From Casp-actino8 sp044358015 (GTDB taxonomy: Bacteria; Actinomycetota; Acidimicrobiia; Acidimicrobiales; Ilumatobacteraceae), in the NCBI GenBank assembly GCA_044358015.1, contig JBIKOO010000006.1, forward strand, positions 13,891-77,890: 64,000 nucleotides of DNA. The letters run 5' to 3'. The notes below the pieces were generated by a model. It was not told the DNA's origin. It searched no databases and was given only the letters and a program-made list of their open reading frames with translations. Shown in pieces: positions 50,579 to 58,767 of the stretch (its first letter is position 1; each line of letters begins with the position of its first letter). The position numbers were made by a program, and so were the translations under genes.

Positions 50579-51319
50579 TCACGGTCTTTTGCGAGCAATG
50601 ACCAAGACACTGAGTCCCCATGGGAGTGAAATCAATTGCAAAAGTTTTCGCTCGCACCAAGCCAAGAAACCTAAGAGACCGAATAGGCCAGTGGTGTTGT
50701 TATCTAAGTCGCTTGATGAATCGCTTTTCTCCAACTTTGCTTTGATCCATGCAGGGGGAATGAGAAATGAGAAAGCACCTGTTGATCGGACGATGTCAAG
50801 ATTGGCTTGTCGAGCAAGATCTTCAAGGTCATGCCGACTAAAGCGGCGGGCACCATGAGTGATGCGATCGTGACTACGGCGCAGTGATCGGACGCCGGGT
50901 TCCATGAGGCATACGAGTCCACCAGGCTGAACGACTCGGGCCATTTCACGAACTGCTTTTGCGGGATCAATGACTTCGGCGTGGTACAAAACAGTGACGC
51001 AAAGGGCGACATCAACACGATCATCGGGGAGATCCATCGCCGCGATATCGCCGTGAATCAACTGAGCGTCGGGATGGGTTTCGCCGTAAAGACGTAACGC
51101 TTCAGGTTCAGAATCGAGAGCAATGACCGAGCCAAGATCGGATAGCCACGCACCAGTTGCACCCGTTCCGCAGCCGGCATCGAGAAAGCGACGGGGACGC
51201 GAGCGTCCCACTTCTTGAAGTTCAGTCACTATGAATTGTCGAAGTAGGGATCGTGTGGCGCGGTACCACCAATGCGACTGCTCAACTGCGGCCATGCGGC
51301 GGTATTCATCTGCATCCAT
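50579..51319 (-). CDS. Class I SAM-dependent methyltransferase
   Basis: About 246 residues. Motif I is FLDAGCGTGATGAWL (about 44-58), followed by VIALDSEPEAL, HGDIAAMDLPDDRVDVALCVTVLYH (motif II/post-I) and GGLVCLMEPGVRSLRRSHDR. The N-terminal EYRRMAAVEQSHWWYRATRSLL is typical of methyltransferases in sugar clusters (Methyltransf_11 type). A hydrophobic C-terminal stretch (LFGLLGFLAWCERKLLQLISLPWGLSVLVIA) may anchor it to the membrane. Starts at 51334 or 51361 are possible. It is divergent from the glycosyltransferase gene next door. Confidence 0.85.
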   Translation of the reverse strand: MDADEYRRMAAVEQSHWWYRATRSLLRQFIVTELQEVGRSRPRRFLDAGCGTGATGAWLSDLGSVIALDSEPEALRLYGETHPDAQLIHGDIAAMDLPDDRVDVALCVTVLYHAEVIDPAKAVREMARVVQPGGLVCLMEPGVRSLRRSHDRITHGARRFSRHDLEDLARQANLDIVRSTGAFSFLIPPAWIKAKLEKSDSSSDLDNNTTGLFGLLGFLAWCERKLLQLISLPWGLSVLVIARKRP

Positions 51320-51380
51320 TACTGAACTCACCATTTTCGAATGAAACGTCAGTTCTCTCACGATGACGTCATAAAACTCT

Positions 51381-51393
51381 TACACTAGAGCCC
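51381..51393 (+). promoter_or_regulatory. Leaderless -10 element of the mannosyltransferase-like gene
   Basis: TACACT (51381-51386) lies seven bases from ATG 51394. Confidence 0.45.
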
Positions 51394-52521
51394 ATGGACT
51401 GCGTGGACGTCACACCTTCCTCTGCAGTTCAATCCATCGGCACTCAGATACGGGTGTGGCAAATCCCGATTGTTGCTTGGCTGGTGTCGCGAATCATCGG
51501 GTGTATCGGGCTTGTGGTGTGGCCCACTGCCGACGGACGTTGGTTTAACAGTTTTGGTTTGACGCATATGGATGGTGGTTGGTACCGCATCATCATGACG
51601 ATCGGTTATCCAAACGGTCCCTTGCAGGATGTCAGTTCAGCGTGGCCATTTGCGCCGCTGTATCCGTTTACAGCGGACCTTCTGACTCGATTGGGGGCAC
51701 CAGTTGGACCGTCATTGATTTTGGTGTCATGGCTGTGCGCCCTTGTTGCTCTTGTAGGAATTTGGGAATTGGCTCGACCTCGTTTTGGTGAATCGGTTGC
51801 GAAATATTCAGTTTGGACTTTGGCACTTTTACCTGGTGCAGTCGGACAAGTGCTGTCCTACAGCGACAGCATGTTCGTCGCGGGTGTGATCTGGCTATTA
51901 GTCGTCGTTGATCGAATTGAAACACGAGTGCGGGAAGATAGCAACAGCGACCACTTGTGGTGGGTTGTGAGTTTGTTGTTTTTGGTCGTGAGTTCTAGTC
52001 GACCAAATGGCATATTGATTTTGCCAGCAGTGTTGGCAGCAGTATGGGTTGTACAGCGGAGCGCGAAGAACATCGTTATTGCCCTCGCGCCGTCGTTGAT
52101 TTTCTTAAGCATTTGGATGATTTATTGTGAGAACAAAACGGGCGATGCACTGGCCTTTGTTAACTCCAAGAACACGTGGTTAGAAACTACGATTATTGAT
52201 TTCTTCGCCCATCCATTGGAACGACCAGCAATTGTTTTGCACGTGGCAACATTCGCCATCGTTACGCTGATCGCCCTGCCATCAATGAGGAAAATCCCAA
52301 CTTGGTGGCACCTGATTTCATTCGTATTGCTAGTTCCTTCGCTCATTCTTGGAGTTGAAGGAATGGCCCGCTATATCTCGCTCACTGCGCCTGTATTGAT
52401 TGCGCTCGCGATTTCACTGGATCGGATGAGCAAGTTGCTACGAACTCTCTTTTTTGTGGCCTCGGCTAGTGCAATGTTGTTTCTGGCGGTCAATGTAGTG
52501 AGGTACACGTGGGTGCCCTAA
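51394..52521 (+). CDS. Polytopic glycosyltransferase, PIG-V/mannosyltransferase-like
   Basis: A 375-residue protein with about nine membrane helices and a GT-C-type first loop. The segment HMDGGWYRIIMTIGYPNG (about 58-75) with Asp and WYRII, followed by SSAWPFAPLYPFTADLLTRLG, matches GPI-mannosyltransferase-2 (PIG-V)-like bacterial proteins that use polyprenyl-phosphate sugars on the outer face. Later motifs include SSSRPNGILILPAVL. Substrate unknown. The gene heads a rightward cluster of sugar genes. Confidence 0.78.
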   Translation: MDCVDVTPSSAVQSIGTQIRVWQIPIVAWLVSRIIGCIGLVVWPTADGRWFNSFGLTHMDGGWYRIIMTIGYPNGPLQDVSSAWPFAPLYPFTADLLTRLGAPVGPSLILVSWLCALVALVGIWELARPRFGESVAKYSVWTLALLPGAVGQVLSYSDSMFVAGVIWLLVVVDRIETRVREDSNSDHLWWVVSLLFLVVSSSRPNGILILPAVLAAVWVVQRSAKNIVIALAPSLIFLSIWMIYCENKTGDALAFVNSKNTWLETTIIDFFAHPLERPAIVLHVATFAIVTLIALPSMRKIPTWWHLISFVLLVPSLILGVEGMARYISLTAPVLIALAISLDRMSKLLRTLFFVASASAMLFLAVNVVRYTWVP

Positions 52522-52739
52522 GTCGGTTTGCAGGATCGACGTGTTTGGTGACGGGTGGGCTTGGTTTTATTGGATCAAACGTGGCTCTTTCGTTAGATCT
52601 TGCCTGTATTGATATCGGAGGTTTCAGCGGCGACTACACCAAGGCTCATCAATCGCTGAAATGGATTCCACAAGTATCGTTCAGCGATGGTGTTGATCAG
52701 ACTTTGGACTTTTACCGGAGGCATTCGTGGTACCTCTGA
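52509..52739 (+). pseudogene. NAD-dependent epimerase/dehydratase with large in-frame internal deletion
   Basis: The 76-codon frame joins the first about 30 residues of an extended SDR epimerase (FAGSTCLVTGGLGFIGSNVALSL, the Rossmann GGLGFIG loop) directly to its last about 45 residues (DIGGFSGDYTKAHQSLKWIPQVSFSDGVDQTLDFYRRH). Some 230-250 residues, including the catalytic S-YxxxK, are gone but the frame is intact. It starts at GTG 52509 inside the upstream gene and overlaps the next gene by 13 bp. It could be a decayed remnant or an assembly deletion; it cannot be an active epimerase. Confidence 0.75.
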
Positions 52740-53236
52740 TTGATCTATCTCGCCGTTTGATTTCAAACAGTGATTCTTTTCATGCCGTTGTTCAAGGAAG
52801 TTTGACAAGTGGAAATGCTCTCTTGGCTCAACAGACCGAAATGTTTGAAGAATCTTTCGCCTCATTTGCAGGAACGAAATATGGTGTCGCAGTATCGAGC
52901 GGTGCCTCAGCAATACAACTCAGTTTGGCAGCTTTAGGAATTGGCGAAGGAGATGAAGTCATCCTGCCCGCGATGACCGAACGTACCCGAGCAGTCATTG
53001 TGGTGCATCTGTATGGCCGTCCAGTTGCGAACATAGAACGATTGATGAACCTCGGTGGCAAAGTTGTGGAAGATTGCACTCAAAGCCATGGAGCGACCCG
53101 TGGATTAACTGGATCAGTCGGTGCCTATTCGTTCTATCCCACAAAAAATCTGGACGGTATTGGTGATGTCGGAATGGTTGTCACCGATGATGAAATCAAT
53201 GAAATGTGTCGGGCTCTGGAAGAGTCATCGCAATGA
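52727..53236 (+). pseudogene. DegT/DnrJ/EryC1 aminotransferase remnant with in-frame deletions
   Basis: The 169-codon frame begins normally (VPLIDLSRR) and keeps YGVAVSSGASAIQLSLAALGIGEGDEVILPA. It then jumps from PAMT to ERTRAVIVVHLYG, missing about 35 residues. VVEDCTQSHGA and the PLP-lysine motif SFYPTKNLDGIGDVGMVVTDDE follow, but it ends at ALEESSQ, lacking roughly 200 C-terminal residues. Small losses near GGKVVED and GSVGAYSF are also likely. The TGA overlaps the next start (ATGA). The reading frame survived all deletions, which is odd for simple decay. Intact relatives are 350-400 residues. Confidence 0.72.
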
Positions 53237-53970
53237 ACACAATGCCGTTGCGTAATCCGTTGGTGTCTTCGGTGTCGGCTTTTTTCCCGTGCTACAACGA
53301 TGCCATGTCCATCGGCAAGATGGTGAGGGATGTTCGTGAATCTTTAGTTAAAGCTGTTTCAGATTTTGAAATCATCGTTGTCAATGACGGATCAAGTGAC
53401 AATTCGCTACAAGTTTTGCAAGAGCTCCAAAGAGAGATCAGCGAACTTCGCATTGTTAACCATGAAGTGAATCGTGGCTATGGTGGCGCACTGCTCTCAG
53501 GAATTGCGGCTTCAACGAAACAATGGGTTTTCTACACCGATGGCGACGCTCAATATGACGCTCGTGAGATCTCGCGATGTATTGGTGCGGTCACTGAGTC
53601 GTCGGACATTATTCAAGGATTCAAAATTGGACGCGGTGACCCGTTTCATCGACGCTTGATTGGTCGTGTGTATCACCATTCGGTTCGTTTGCTCTTTCGG
53701 CTACCAGTTCGAGACACCGATTGCGATTTTCGATTGATGCGAAAGTCAACTCTTGACAAATTTAGGCTGCAGTCGACGACTGGTGTGATCTGCGTTGAAA
53801 TGATGCATGCCTTCAATCGGGTCAATGCGCGGTTTGTTGAAGTTGGTGTAAGCCACTATCACCGCCCACATGGCAAGTCGCAGTTCTTTCGGGTCCCAGC
53901 AATTTCTCGCTCCGCGGTTCAACTCTTGCAATTGTGGACGCGCCTCATGCTTCGACGAACGTACGACTAG
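53233..53970 (+). CDS. Family 2 glycosyltransferase (DPM1-like)
   Basis: A 245-residue GT-A enzyme: SAFFPCYNDAMSIGKMVRDV, DFEIIVVNDGSSDNSLQVL (nucleotide-binding Asp), NHEVNRGYGGALLSGIAAS, and the DXD-like YTDGDAQYD, then DTDCDFRLMRKSTLD. This is the soluble dolichol-/polyprenyl-phosphate mannose (or glucose) synthase type without membrane helices. It would make the lipid-linked donor for the PIG-V-like transferase of the same cluster. ATG 53233 overlaps the stop of the DegT remnant. Confidence 0.88.
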   Translation: MNTMPLRNPLVSSVSAFFPCYNDAMSIGKMVRDVRESLVKAVSDFEIIVVNDGSSDNSLQVLQELQREISELRIVNHEVNRGYGGALLSGIAASTKQWVFYTDGDAQYDAREISRCIGAVTESSDIIQGFKIGRGDPFHRRLIGRVYHHSVRLLFRLPVRDTDCDFRLMRKSTLDKFRLQSTTGVICVEMMHAFNRVNARFVEVGVSHYHRPHGKSQFFRVPAISRSAVQLLQLWTRLMLRRTYD

Positions 53971-53974
53971 CACC

Positions 53975-53986
53975 TACGATCAAGTC
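53975..53986 (+). promoter_or_regulatory. Leaderless -10 element of the MTA/SAH nucleosidase gene
   Basis: TACGAT (53975-53980) lies six bases from ATG 53987 and just after the glycosyltransferase stop, indicating a separate leaderless promoter. Confidence 0.5.
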
Positions 53987-54712
53987 ATGAAATGCATTGC
54001 AGTTGTGATGGCTATGGCTTCAGAGGCCTCGCCAATATTGACTCAACTTGGCGCGCAAGCGATTCCGGCAATTCCATTGATGCCGTTCAAATTTTTTGAG
54101 GCGAATCGCAACGGTTGCCGAGTCATCATTTCAGTTAACGGACGCGACCGTAGACATGGTGTTGATTCGATCGGTACCGAGGCGGCTGCGCTCAACACAT
54201 ATTTTGTGGCCGACCGCTACAACCCCGACTTGTTGATAACTGCAGGAACCGCTGGTGGTTGGATGCACCAAGGTGCAGAGATTGGTGATGTGTACGTGAG
54301 TGATCAGAAGTTTGTTCACCACGACCGTCGCATTGCGATGCCAGGATTTGACGAATATGGCATTGGTTCGTATCCGGCTGTGCCAGCAACGGGTCTAGCT
54401 CGGGCATTAAACCTGAAATTGGGTGTCGTCACCACGAGTAACTCATTGGATGAAAACGACGACGATCGCCGTTTGATAGCGGCCAACGGGGGAGCGGTGA
54501 AAGAAATGGAAGCCGCGGCGGTTGCTTATGTCTGCGAAATGATGGCGATTCCGGTGATGGCCTTGAAGGCAATCACTGATCTCGTTGACCATCACACGGC
54601 GACAGCTGATCAATTCAATGCGAATCTGACGATGGCATCACGAAGACTCGCCGAGAAACTCGTACAAGTCATCGATTTCTGTGCGCCGCGGATGGTTGCC
54701 GACCTGGCATGA
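53987..54712 (+). CDS. 5'-methylthioadenosine/S-adenosylhomocysteine nucleosidase-like phosphorylase
   Basis: A 241-residue member of the PNP/MTAN fold. AVVMAMASEASPIL (Glu near residue 13), LITAGTAGGWMHQGAEIGDVYVSDQ (about 82-106), GGAVKEMEAAAVAYVCEM with the ribose-binding M-E pair (about 165-180) and the catalytic Asp in KAITDLVD (about 197). It hydrolyses MTA or SAH to adenine and the thio-ribose/homocysteine part. It has its own leaderless promoter, so is not part of the glycosylation cluster. Confidence 0.88.
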   Translation: MKCIAVVMAMASEASPILTQLGAQAIPAIPLMPFKFFEANRNGCRVIISVNGRDRRHGVDSIGTEAAALNTYFVADRYNPDLLITAGTAGGWMHQGAEIGDVYVSDQKFVHHDRRIAMPGFDEYGIGSYPAVPATGLARALNLKLGVVTTSNSLDENDDDRRLIAANGGAVKEMEAAAVAYVCEMMAIPVMALKAITDLVDHHTATADQFNANLTMASRRLAEKLVQVIDFCAPRMVADLA

Positions 54713-54772
54713 GCCTGAAAGATCAGGGGCGTTGCCGATAGTGCCATCTGCCCGTACACTTCAGGTTTCCGC

Positions 54773-54848
<76 letters not shown>

Positions 54849-54849
<1 letters not shown>

Positions 54850-54890
54850 AATAAAAATTGGCCGCCCCGTGGGGCGGCCAATTTTTATTT
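54849..54890. terminator. Bidirectional terminator after tRNA-fMet
   Basis: A perfect 20-bp inverted repeat (54849-54868 with 54871-54890) has a GC core GGCCGCCCC/GGGGCGGCC flanked by A-rich and T-rich ends (ATTTTTATTT on the right), a textbook two-way intrinsic terminator separating the tRNA from the island. Confidence 0.93.
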
Positions 54891-54905
54891 GATCGGGGTT
54901 CGCGA

Positions 54906-54976
54906 TTTGGGAGGAGCGAAGCGACGGTTCCTCTCCCCGCATGAGGGATGTGTGCGAAGCGACGGTTCCTCCCAAA
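54906..54976. repeat. Composite repeat element next to tRNA-fMet
   Basis: Two 18-bp direct repeats GCGAAGCGACGGTTCCTC (54916-54933 and 54954-54971) are enclosed by a perfect inverted pair TTTGGGAGGA (54906-54915) and TCCTCCCAAA (54967-54976). TCCTCTCCCCGC at 54929-54940 repeats 12 bp of the 3' end of the tRNA (54833-54844), as an attachment-site scar might. The 54977-55081 remainder up to the sugar transferase shows no gene. Confidence 0.6.
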
Positions 54977-55081
54977 CACGTTCTTCATGACAGCGACATC
55001 TCTATGCGACAGCAGCGTTGTCCCGATGCTTTCGTCAAATTTCCGTGTTGATGTAGTTACCGCATGTTCTAGCATGGCGGA

Positions 55082-55708
55082 GTGACAGCGGAGCGACAGA
55101 TAGTGAAGCGGCTGATCGATTTCATTGTCTCGTGTGTTCTCCTCGTATTTCTCGTACCGCTCTTGTTGATGATTGCACTTTGCGTCCGCTTCTCTCTAGG
55201 TAGTCCGGTGTTGTTCCGCCAAGTTCGTGCGGGACGAAACGGAGTCCCTTTTCAGATCGTGAAGTTCCGCACTATGACCGACCGGCGAGATGAGAACGGC
55301 GAATTACTCCCAGACGTTGACCGCCTGAACTCATTCGGCTGCTTCCTACGCAGCACCAGCCTCGACGAGCTTCCTGAACTCTGGAATGTGATCAAAGGGG
55401 AGATGAGTTTGGTAGGCCCCCGCCCACTTTCGGTCGACTACCTCCCGCGTTATTCAGCGCTTGAGGGGCGGCGTCATCAGGTGCGGCCAGGTATCACGGG
55501 TTGGGCACAGGTAAACGGCCGCAATGAGTTGGACTGGAATGATCGGTTGGCCGCGGACGTCTGGTACGTCGAAAATCAGTCCCTGAAACTCGACATCAGG
55601 ATCATCGGCCGCACACTGCTTTCAGTTGTGCGACGTGAAGGCGTCAGTGCGCCGGGGGAGTCGACCATGTACGAGCTGCCCCACCATGAGGACAGGGTTG
55701 TGTCATGA
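55082..55708 (+). CDS. Bacterial sugar transferase (PglC/WbaP-type phosphoglycosyl transferase)
   Basis: A 208-residue monotopic initiating enzyme that moves a sugar phosphate to undecaprenyl phosphate. An N-terminal reentrant helix (IVKRLIDFIVSCVLLVFLVPLLLMIALCVR) is followed by GSPVLFRQVRAGRNGVPFQIVKFRTM, the catalytic SLDELPELWNVIKGEMSLVGPRP (Asp-Glu pair) and RPGITGWAQVNGRNELDW. Size and order fit PglC. It starts at GTG 55082 and overlaps the aminotransferase by four bases. It is the first gene of the island. Confidence 0.93.
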   Translation: MTAERQIVKRLIDFIVSCVLLVFLVPLLLMIALCVRFSLGSPVLFRQVRAGRNGVPFQIVKFRTMTDRRDENGELLPDVDRLNSFGCFLRSTSLDELPELWNVIKGEMSLVGPRPLSVDYLPRYSALEGRRHQVRPGITGWAQVNGRNELDWNDRLAADVWYVENQSLKLDIRIIGRTLLSVVRREGVSAPGESTMYELPHHEDRVVS

Positions 55709-56835
55709 AGCGGATCTATCTGTCGGCCCCTGACGTACGTGGACCTGAGCGCGAAATGGTTATGGCGGCCATCGACTCCAATTGGTGCGCCCCGGTTGGT
55801 CCCGACCTCAACGCCTTCGAGGCCGAGGTGGCAGCGGTTACAGGCCGCGCTTTCGGGGTCGCTCTCTCGTCGGGCACTGCGGGTTTGCATCTTGCGTTGC
55901 TCGAACTTGGCGTCGGGCCGGGCGACGAGGTGCTCGTCTCTACGTTTACGTTCGTCGCCACGGCCAACGCCGTTGTTTACTGCGGAGCAACTCCTGTCTT
56001 CATCGACAGCGAGCCCGAGACATGGAACATGTCGGCTGATCTGCTCGCCGAGGAGCTTGAAGGCCGTAGAAGCGCCGGTCGCCCGATGCCTACTGCAGCG
56101 ATCGTCGTGGACCTCTACGGCCAGTGCGCCGACTACGAAAGAATCCTGCCAATTCTCGCCGAGTACGGCGTTCCACTGTTGGAGGATGCCGCCGAGGCGA
56201 TCGGTGCCTCGCTCGGAGGTCGGCCCGCCGGGAACTTCGGTATCGCCGCAGTTGTCTCGTTCAACGGCAACAAGCTCATCACCTCCTCGGGAGGTGGGAT
56301 GCTCGTGACCGACGACGAACATATGGCCCGACGGGTGCGTCACCTGGCGACCCAGGCTCGTGAGCCGTTCGACCATTACGAGCACACTGAGGTTGGTTAT
56401 AACTACCGACTCTCGAATCTGTTGGCGGCGTTTGGACGCGGCCAACTGTTCGGACTTGACGATCGCATCGCCCGTCGGACCGATATCCGCGCTCGCTACG
56501 CTGAGTTCTTCGCGGAGGTTCCTGGCGTTGCCCTCAATCCGATCGCTACTGGCTGGGTAGTCAACCATTGGTTGACCTGTGCGGTTGTTGATCCCGGCAG
56601 TTGCAGATTCACGGCGCGCGACCTGATTGACGCGTGTGCGGCAGCAGACATCGAAGTTCGTTCGTTGTGGAAGCCGATGCACATGCAGCCGTTGTTCGCC
56701 GATGCGTCGGCCCGTGTTGACGGCACCTCGCAGCGATTGTTTGAGACGGGGCTGTGCTTGCCCAGCGGCAGCGGCATGCCCGACGAAGATCTCGAACGCG
56801 TAATCGAGGTTCTGGCCTCGGTGTCCAGTCATTAG
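55705..56835 (+). CDS. DegT/DnrJ/EryC1 aminotransferase (PglE-like)
   Basis: A 376-residue PLP enzyme that aminates a 4-keto nucleotide sugar. Visible motifs: VALSSGTAGLHLALLELGVGPGDEV (about 48-72), LYGQCADYERI, LLEDAAEAIGA, the PLP lysine in SFNGNKLITSSGGGMLVTDD (about 190), and the C-terminal GLCLPSGSGMPDEDLERVI. Full length, unlike the remnant at 52727. Beside PglC- and PglD-like genes it suggests synthesis of a UDP-2,4-diacetamido-trideoxyhexose; the dehydratase (PglF) is not seen. Confidence 0.93.
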   Translation: MKRIYLSAPDVRGPEREMVMAAIDSNWCAPVGPDLNAFEAEVAAVTGRAFGVALSSGTAGLHLALLELGVGPGDEVLVSTFTFVATANAVVYCGATPVFIDSEPETWNMSADLLAEELEGRRSAGRPMPTAAIVVDLYGQCADYERILPILAEYGVPLLEDAAEAIGASLGGRPAGNFGIAAVVSFNGNKLITSSGGGMLVTDDEHMARRVRHLATQAREPFDHYEHTEVGYNYRLSNLLAAFGRGQLFGLDDRIARRTDIRARYAEFFAEVPGVALNPIATGWVVNHWLTCAVVDPGSCRFTARDLIDACAAADIEVRSLWKPMHMQPLFADASARVDGTSQRLFETGLCLPSGSGMPDEDLERVIEVLASVSSH

Positions 56836-56922
56836 TAACAGGAATTGTTTGATGAGATTCGGTGCGACGGTCGCAGGGAACACTCGAAAGAAGACAGGTG
56901 GTGTCGACGAATGGAAGAAGTG

Positions 56923-57567
56923 ATGGCGAACCCGATGGTGATCATTGGCGCGGGAGGATTCGGGCGCGAAGTCCTCGACGTCGTTCGGGCGATTGAAACC
57001 GCAGGTGGGAACTGCAACTTCGTCGGGTTCCTCGATGATGGCGAGGTCGATCTCGAACGGCTCGCCAGGATCGACGCCAGCCATCTCGGTGGTTCCGCGC
57101 AGTTCCGCGAGTTTGCCCGTCGTTACGTGATTGGTATCGGCTCGGCTGAAGCTCGCAAAACTCTGGCAGGCCAACTTGATGCTGCCGGCGGTCACGCCGT
57201 CACGCTCTTCCACCCTTTTGCGACGATGGGCGCGGACACGACTCTGGGCGAAGGCTGCGTCATCACGGCCGGTGTGCGGCTTACGACCAACATTCGCATC
57301 GGGTCGCATGTTGATCTTAACTTGAATTGCACTGTTGGTCACGATTCAGTGCTCGACGATTTCGTGAGTGTGTTTCCGGGGGCCACGATCAGCGGTGATG
57401 TTCATCTCGGAGAAGGCGTCACGATCGGGACCGGGGCGAACGTCCTTCCCGGAATTTCAATCGGACGCAATGCTTTCGTTGGCGCGGGTGCCGTGGTGAC
57501 TCGTGATGTTCCTGATGGGGCGACCGTCGCCGGTGTTCCAGCGAAGGCTATGGGTGCTTCGAAGTGA
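56923..57567 (+). CDS. Sugar O/N-acyltransferase, NeuD/PglD family
   Basis: A 215-residue acetyltransferase. An N-terminal Rossmann-like domain (MVIIGAGGFGREVLDVVRAI) holds the nucleotide sugar; a left-handed beta-helix of hexapeptide repeats follows (HPFATMGADTTLGEGCVITAGVRLTTNIRIGSHVDLNLNCTVGHDS), with the catalytic-type His in TVGHDS, and AGAVVTRDVPDGATVAGVPAKAM. ATG 56923 with GGAAG upstream is preferred; 56911 and 56845 are possible. It likely acetylates the amino sugar made by the preceding gene. Confidence 0.9.
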   Translation: MANPMVIIGAGGFGREVLDVVRAIETAGGNCNFVGFLDDGEVDLERLARIDASHLGGSAQFREFARRYVIGIGSAEARKTLAGQLDAAGGHAVTLFHPFATMGADTTLGEGCVITAGVRLTTNIRIGSHVDLNLNCTVGHDSVLDDFVSVFPGATISGDVHLGEGVTIGTGANVLPGISIGRNAFVGAGAVVTRDVPDGATVAGVPAKAMGASK

Positions 57568-57612
57568 GTGTTGACTTTCGGGGTTCCGGCTCGTATCTCG
57601 TGACGCTCTGGG

Positions 57613-58767
57613 GTGTGTGTGGCTGCTGAGGAGCGGAAAAGGATTCTTTACGTAATTACCGATCCGGTGAGTCTGCGATTTCTGCGGGGCCAACTGTCGT
57701 TTCTCGTACAAAGCGGTTTCGAGGTACACGTGGCGACCGCGGGTTCGCCCGCTCTCGATGAGTTCGCCCGGACCGAGGGAGTCATCCCGCACCGTGTTCG
57801 GTTGACTCGTACGCCGCACCCACTTCGCGACGCTCTTGCATTGGTCGATCTCCTCCGTCTCATCCGCCGAGTTCGTCCAGACCTCGTGAATGTTTCGACA
57901 CCGAAGGCCGGTCTGGTCGGGGGTCTCGCTGCGTGGCTGAGTCGAGTGCGCGTTCGTGTCTACGTTGTGCGAGGGCTCCGATTCGAGCTCGCTTCTGGCT
58001 GGCGACGTCGAGTGCTGCAGCTGCTTGAGAGTCTTGCGATGCGCGCGTCCACGCACGTGGTCTTCAACAGCAGAAGTCTGCGTCGGTTGACCGAGTCGGA
58101 GGGTCTTATCGCCGCCGGTCGGGGAATCGTCATTGCGAGCGGCTCGGGTAATGGCGTTGATGTTTCCCGCTTCATTGACCTGTCGGATGGTTCCGATGTG
58201 CGAAGTCGTCTCGGTATTCCCGCTGACGCGGGCGTCGTCGGCTTCGTTGGCCGGCTGGCGCGCGGGAAAGGCGTCGATGACCTCCTTCGCGCATTTGACG
58301 TCGTGGGCGACTCTTTTCACGATGTTCGACTTGTCGTGATCGGGGAGGTCGATAAGGTTGACCCGGTCGACTCGACGACCGTCGATCGGTTGTCGAATGA
58401 CCCGAGCGTGACGTGGGTTGGGTGGAGGGAGGATCTCCAGAGCCTCTACCCGGTGTTCGACGTGCTGGCATTTCCGTCATATCGCGAAGGGCTACCTAAC
58501 GTCGTCCTGGAGGCGCAGGCAGCCGGGGTGCCGGTGGTGGCCTACGCAGCGACTGGAACCACTGACGCTGTTCTCGACGGTGTGACGGGAGTGCTCGTCG
58601 ACGTGGGCTCGGTTCGAGCACTTTCGGGAGCGATCGAAGTAATGTTCAAAGACGAGGAGCGACGGAAGGAAATGGGTCGCGCGGCTCAGCGGTGGGTGGC
58701 GACCGAGTTCTCGCAGGACAGGTTCTGGGACGAGTTGATCCGTTACTACAGGGCTTGGCTCGACTGA
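57613..58767 (+). CDS. Family 4 glycosyltransferase
   Basis: A 384-residue GT-B enzyme: acceptor domain ILYVITDPVSLRFLRGQLSFLVQSGFEVHVAT and NVSTPKAGLVGGLAAWLSRV, donor domain VVGFVGRLARGKGVDDLLRAF (about 212-232), WVGWREDLQSLYPVFDVLAFPSYREGLPNVVLEAQAAGVPVVAY with the E-x7-E motif, and RWVATEFSQDRFWDELIRYY. PglA-like in context, adding the second sugar to the lipid carrier. It starts at GTG 57613 or 57619. The 3' end overlaps a decayed epimerase on the other strand. Confidence 0.92.
   Translation: MCVAAEERKRILYVITDPVSLRFLRGQLSFLVQSGFEVHVATAGSPALDEFARTEGVIPHRVRLTRTPHPLRDALALVDLLRLIRRVRPDLVNVSTPKAGLVGGLAAWLSRVRVRVYVVRGLRFELASGWRRRVLQLLESLAMRASTHVVFNSRSLRRLTESEGLIAAGRGIVIASGSGNGVDVSRFIDLSDGSDVRSRLGIPADAGVVGFVGRLARGKGVDDLLRAFDVVGDSFHDVRLVVIGEVDKVDPVDSTTVDRLSNDPSVTWVGWREDLQSLYPVFDVLAFPSYREGLPNVVLEAQAAGVPVVAYAATGTTDAVLDGVTGVLVDVGSVRALSGAIEVMFKDEERRKEMGRAAQRWVATEFSQDRFWDELIRYYRAWLD

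Noticed and set aside
55576..57342. A 588-codon minus-strand frame
   Set aside because: It lies opposite well-supported DegT and NeuD genes. Long open antisense frames are expected in G+C-rich coding DNA, and the translation shows no family motif.
57457..58320. A 287-codon minus-strand frame
   Set aside because: Antisense to the family 4 glycosyltransferase, with no recognisable domain.
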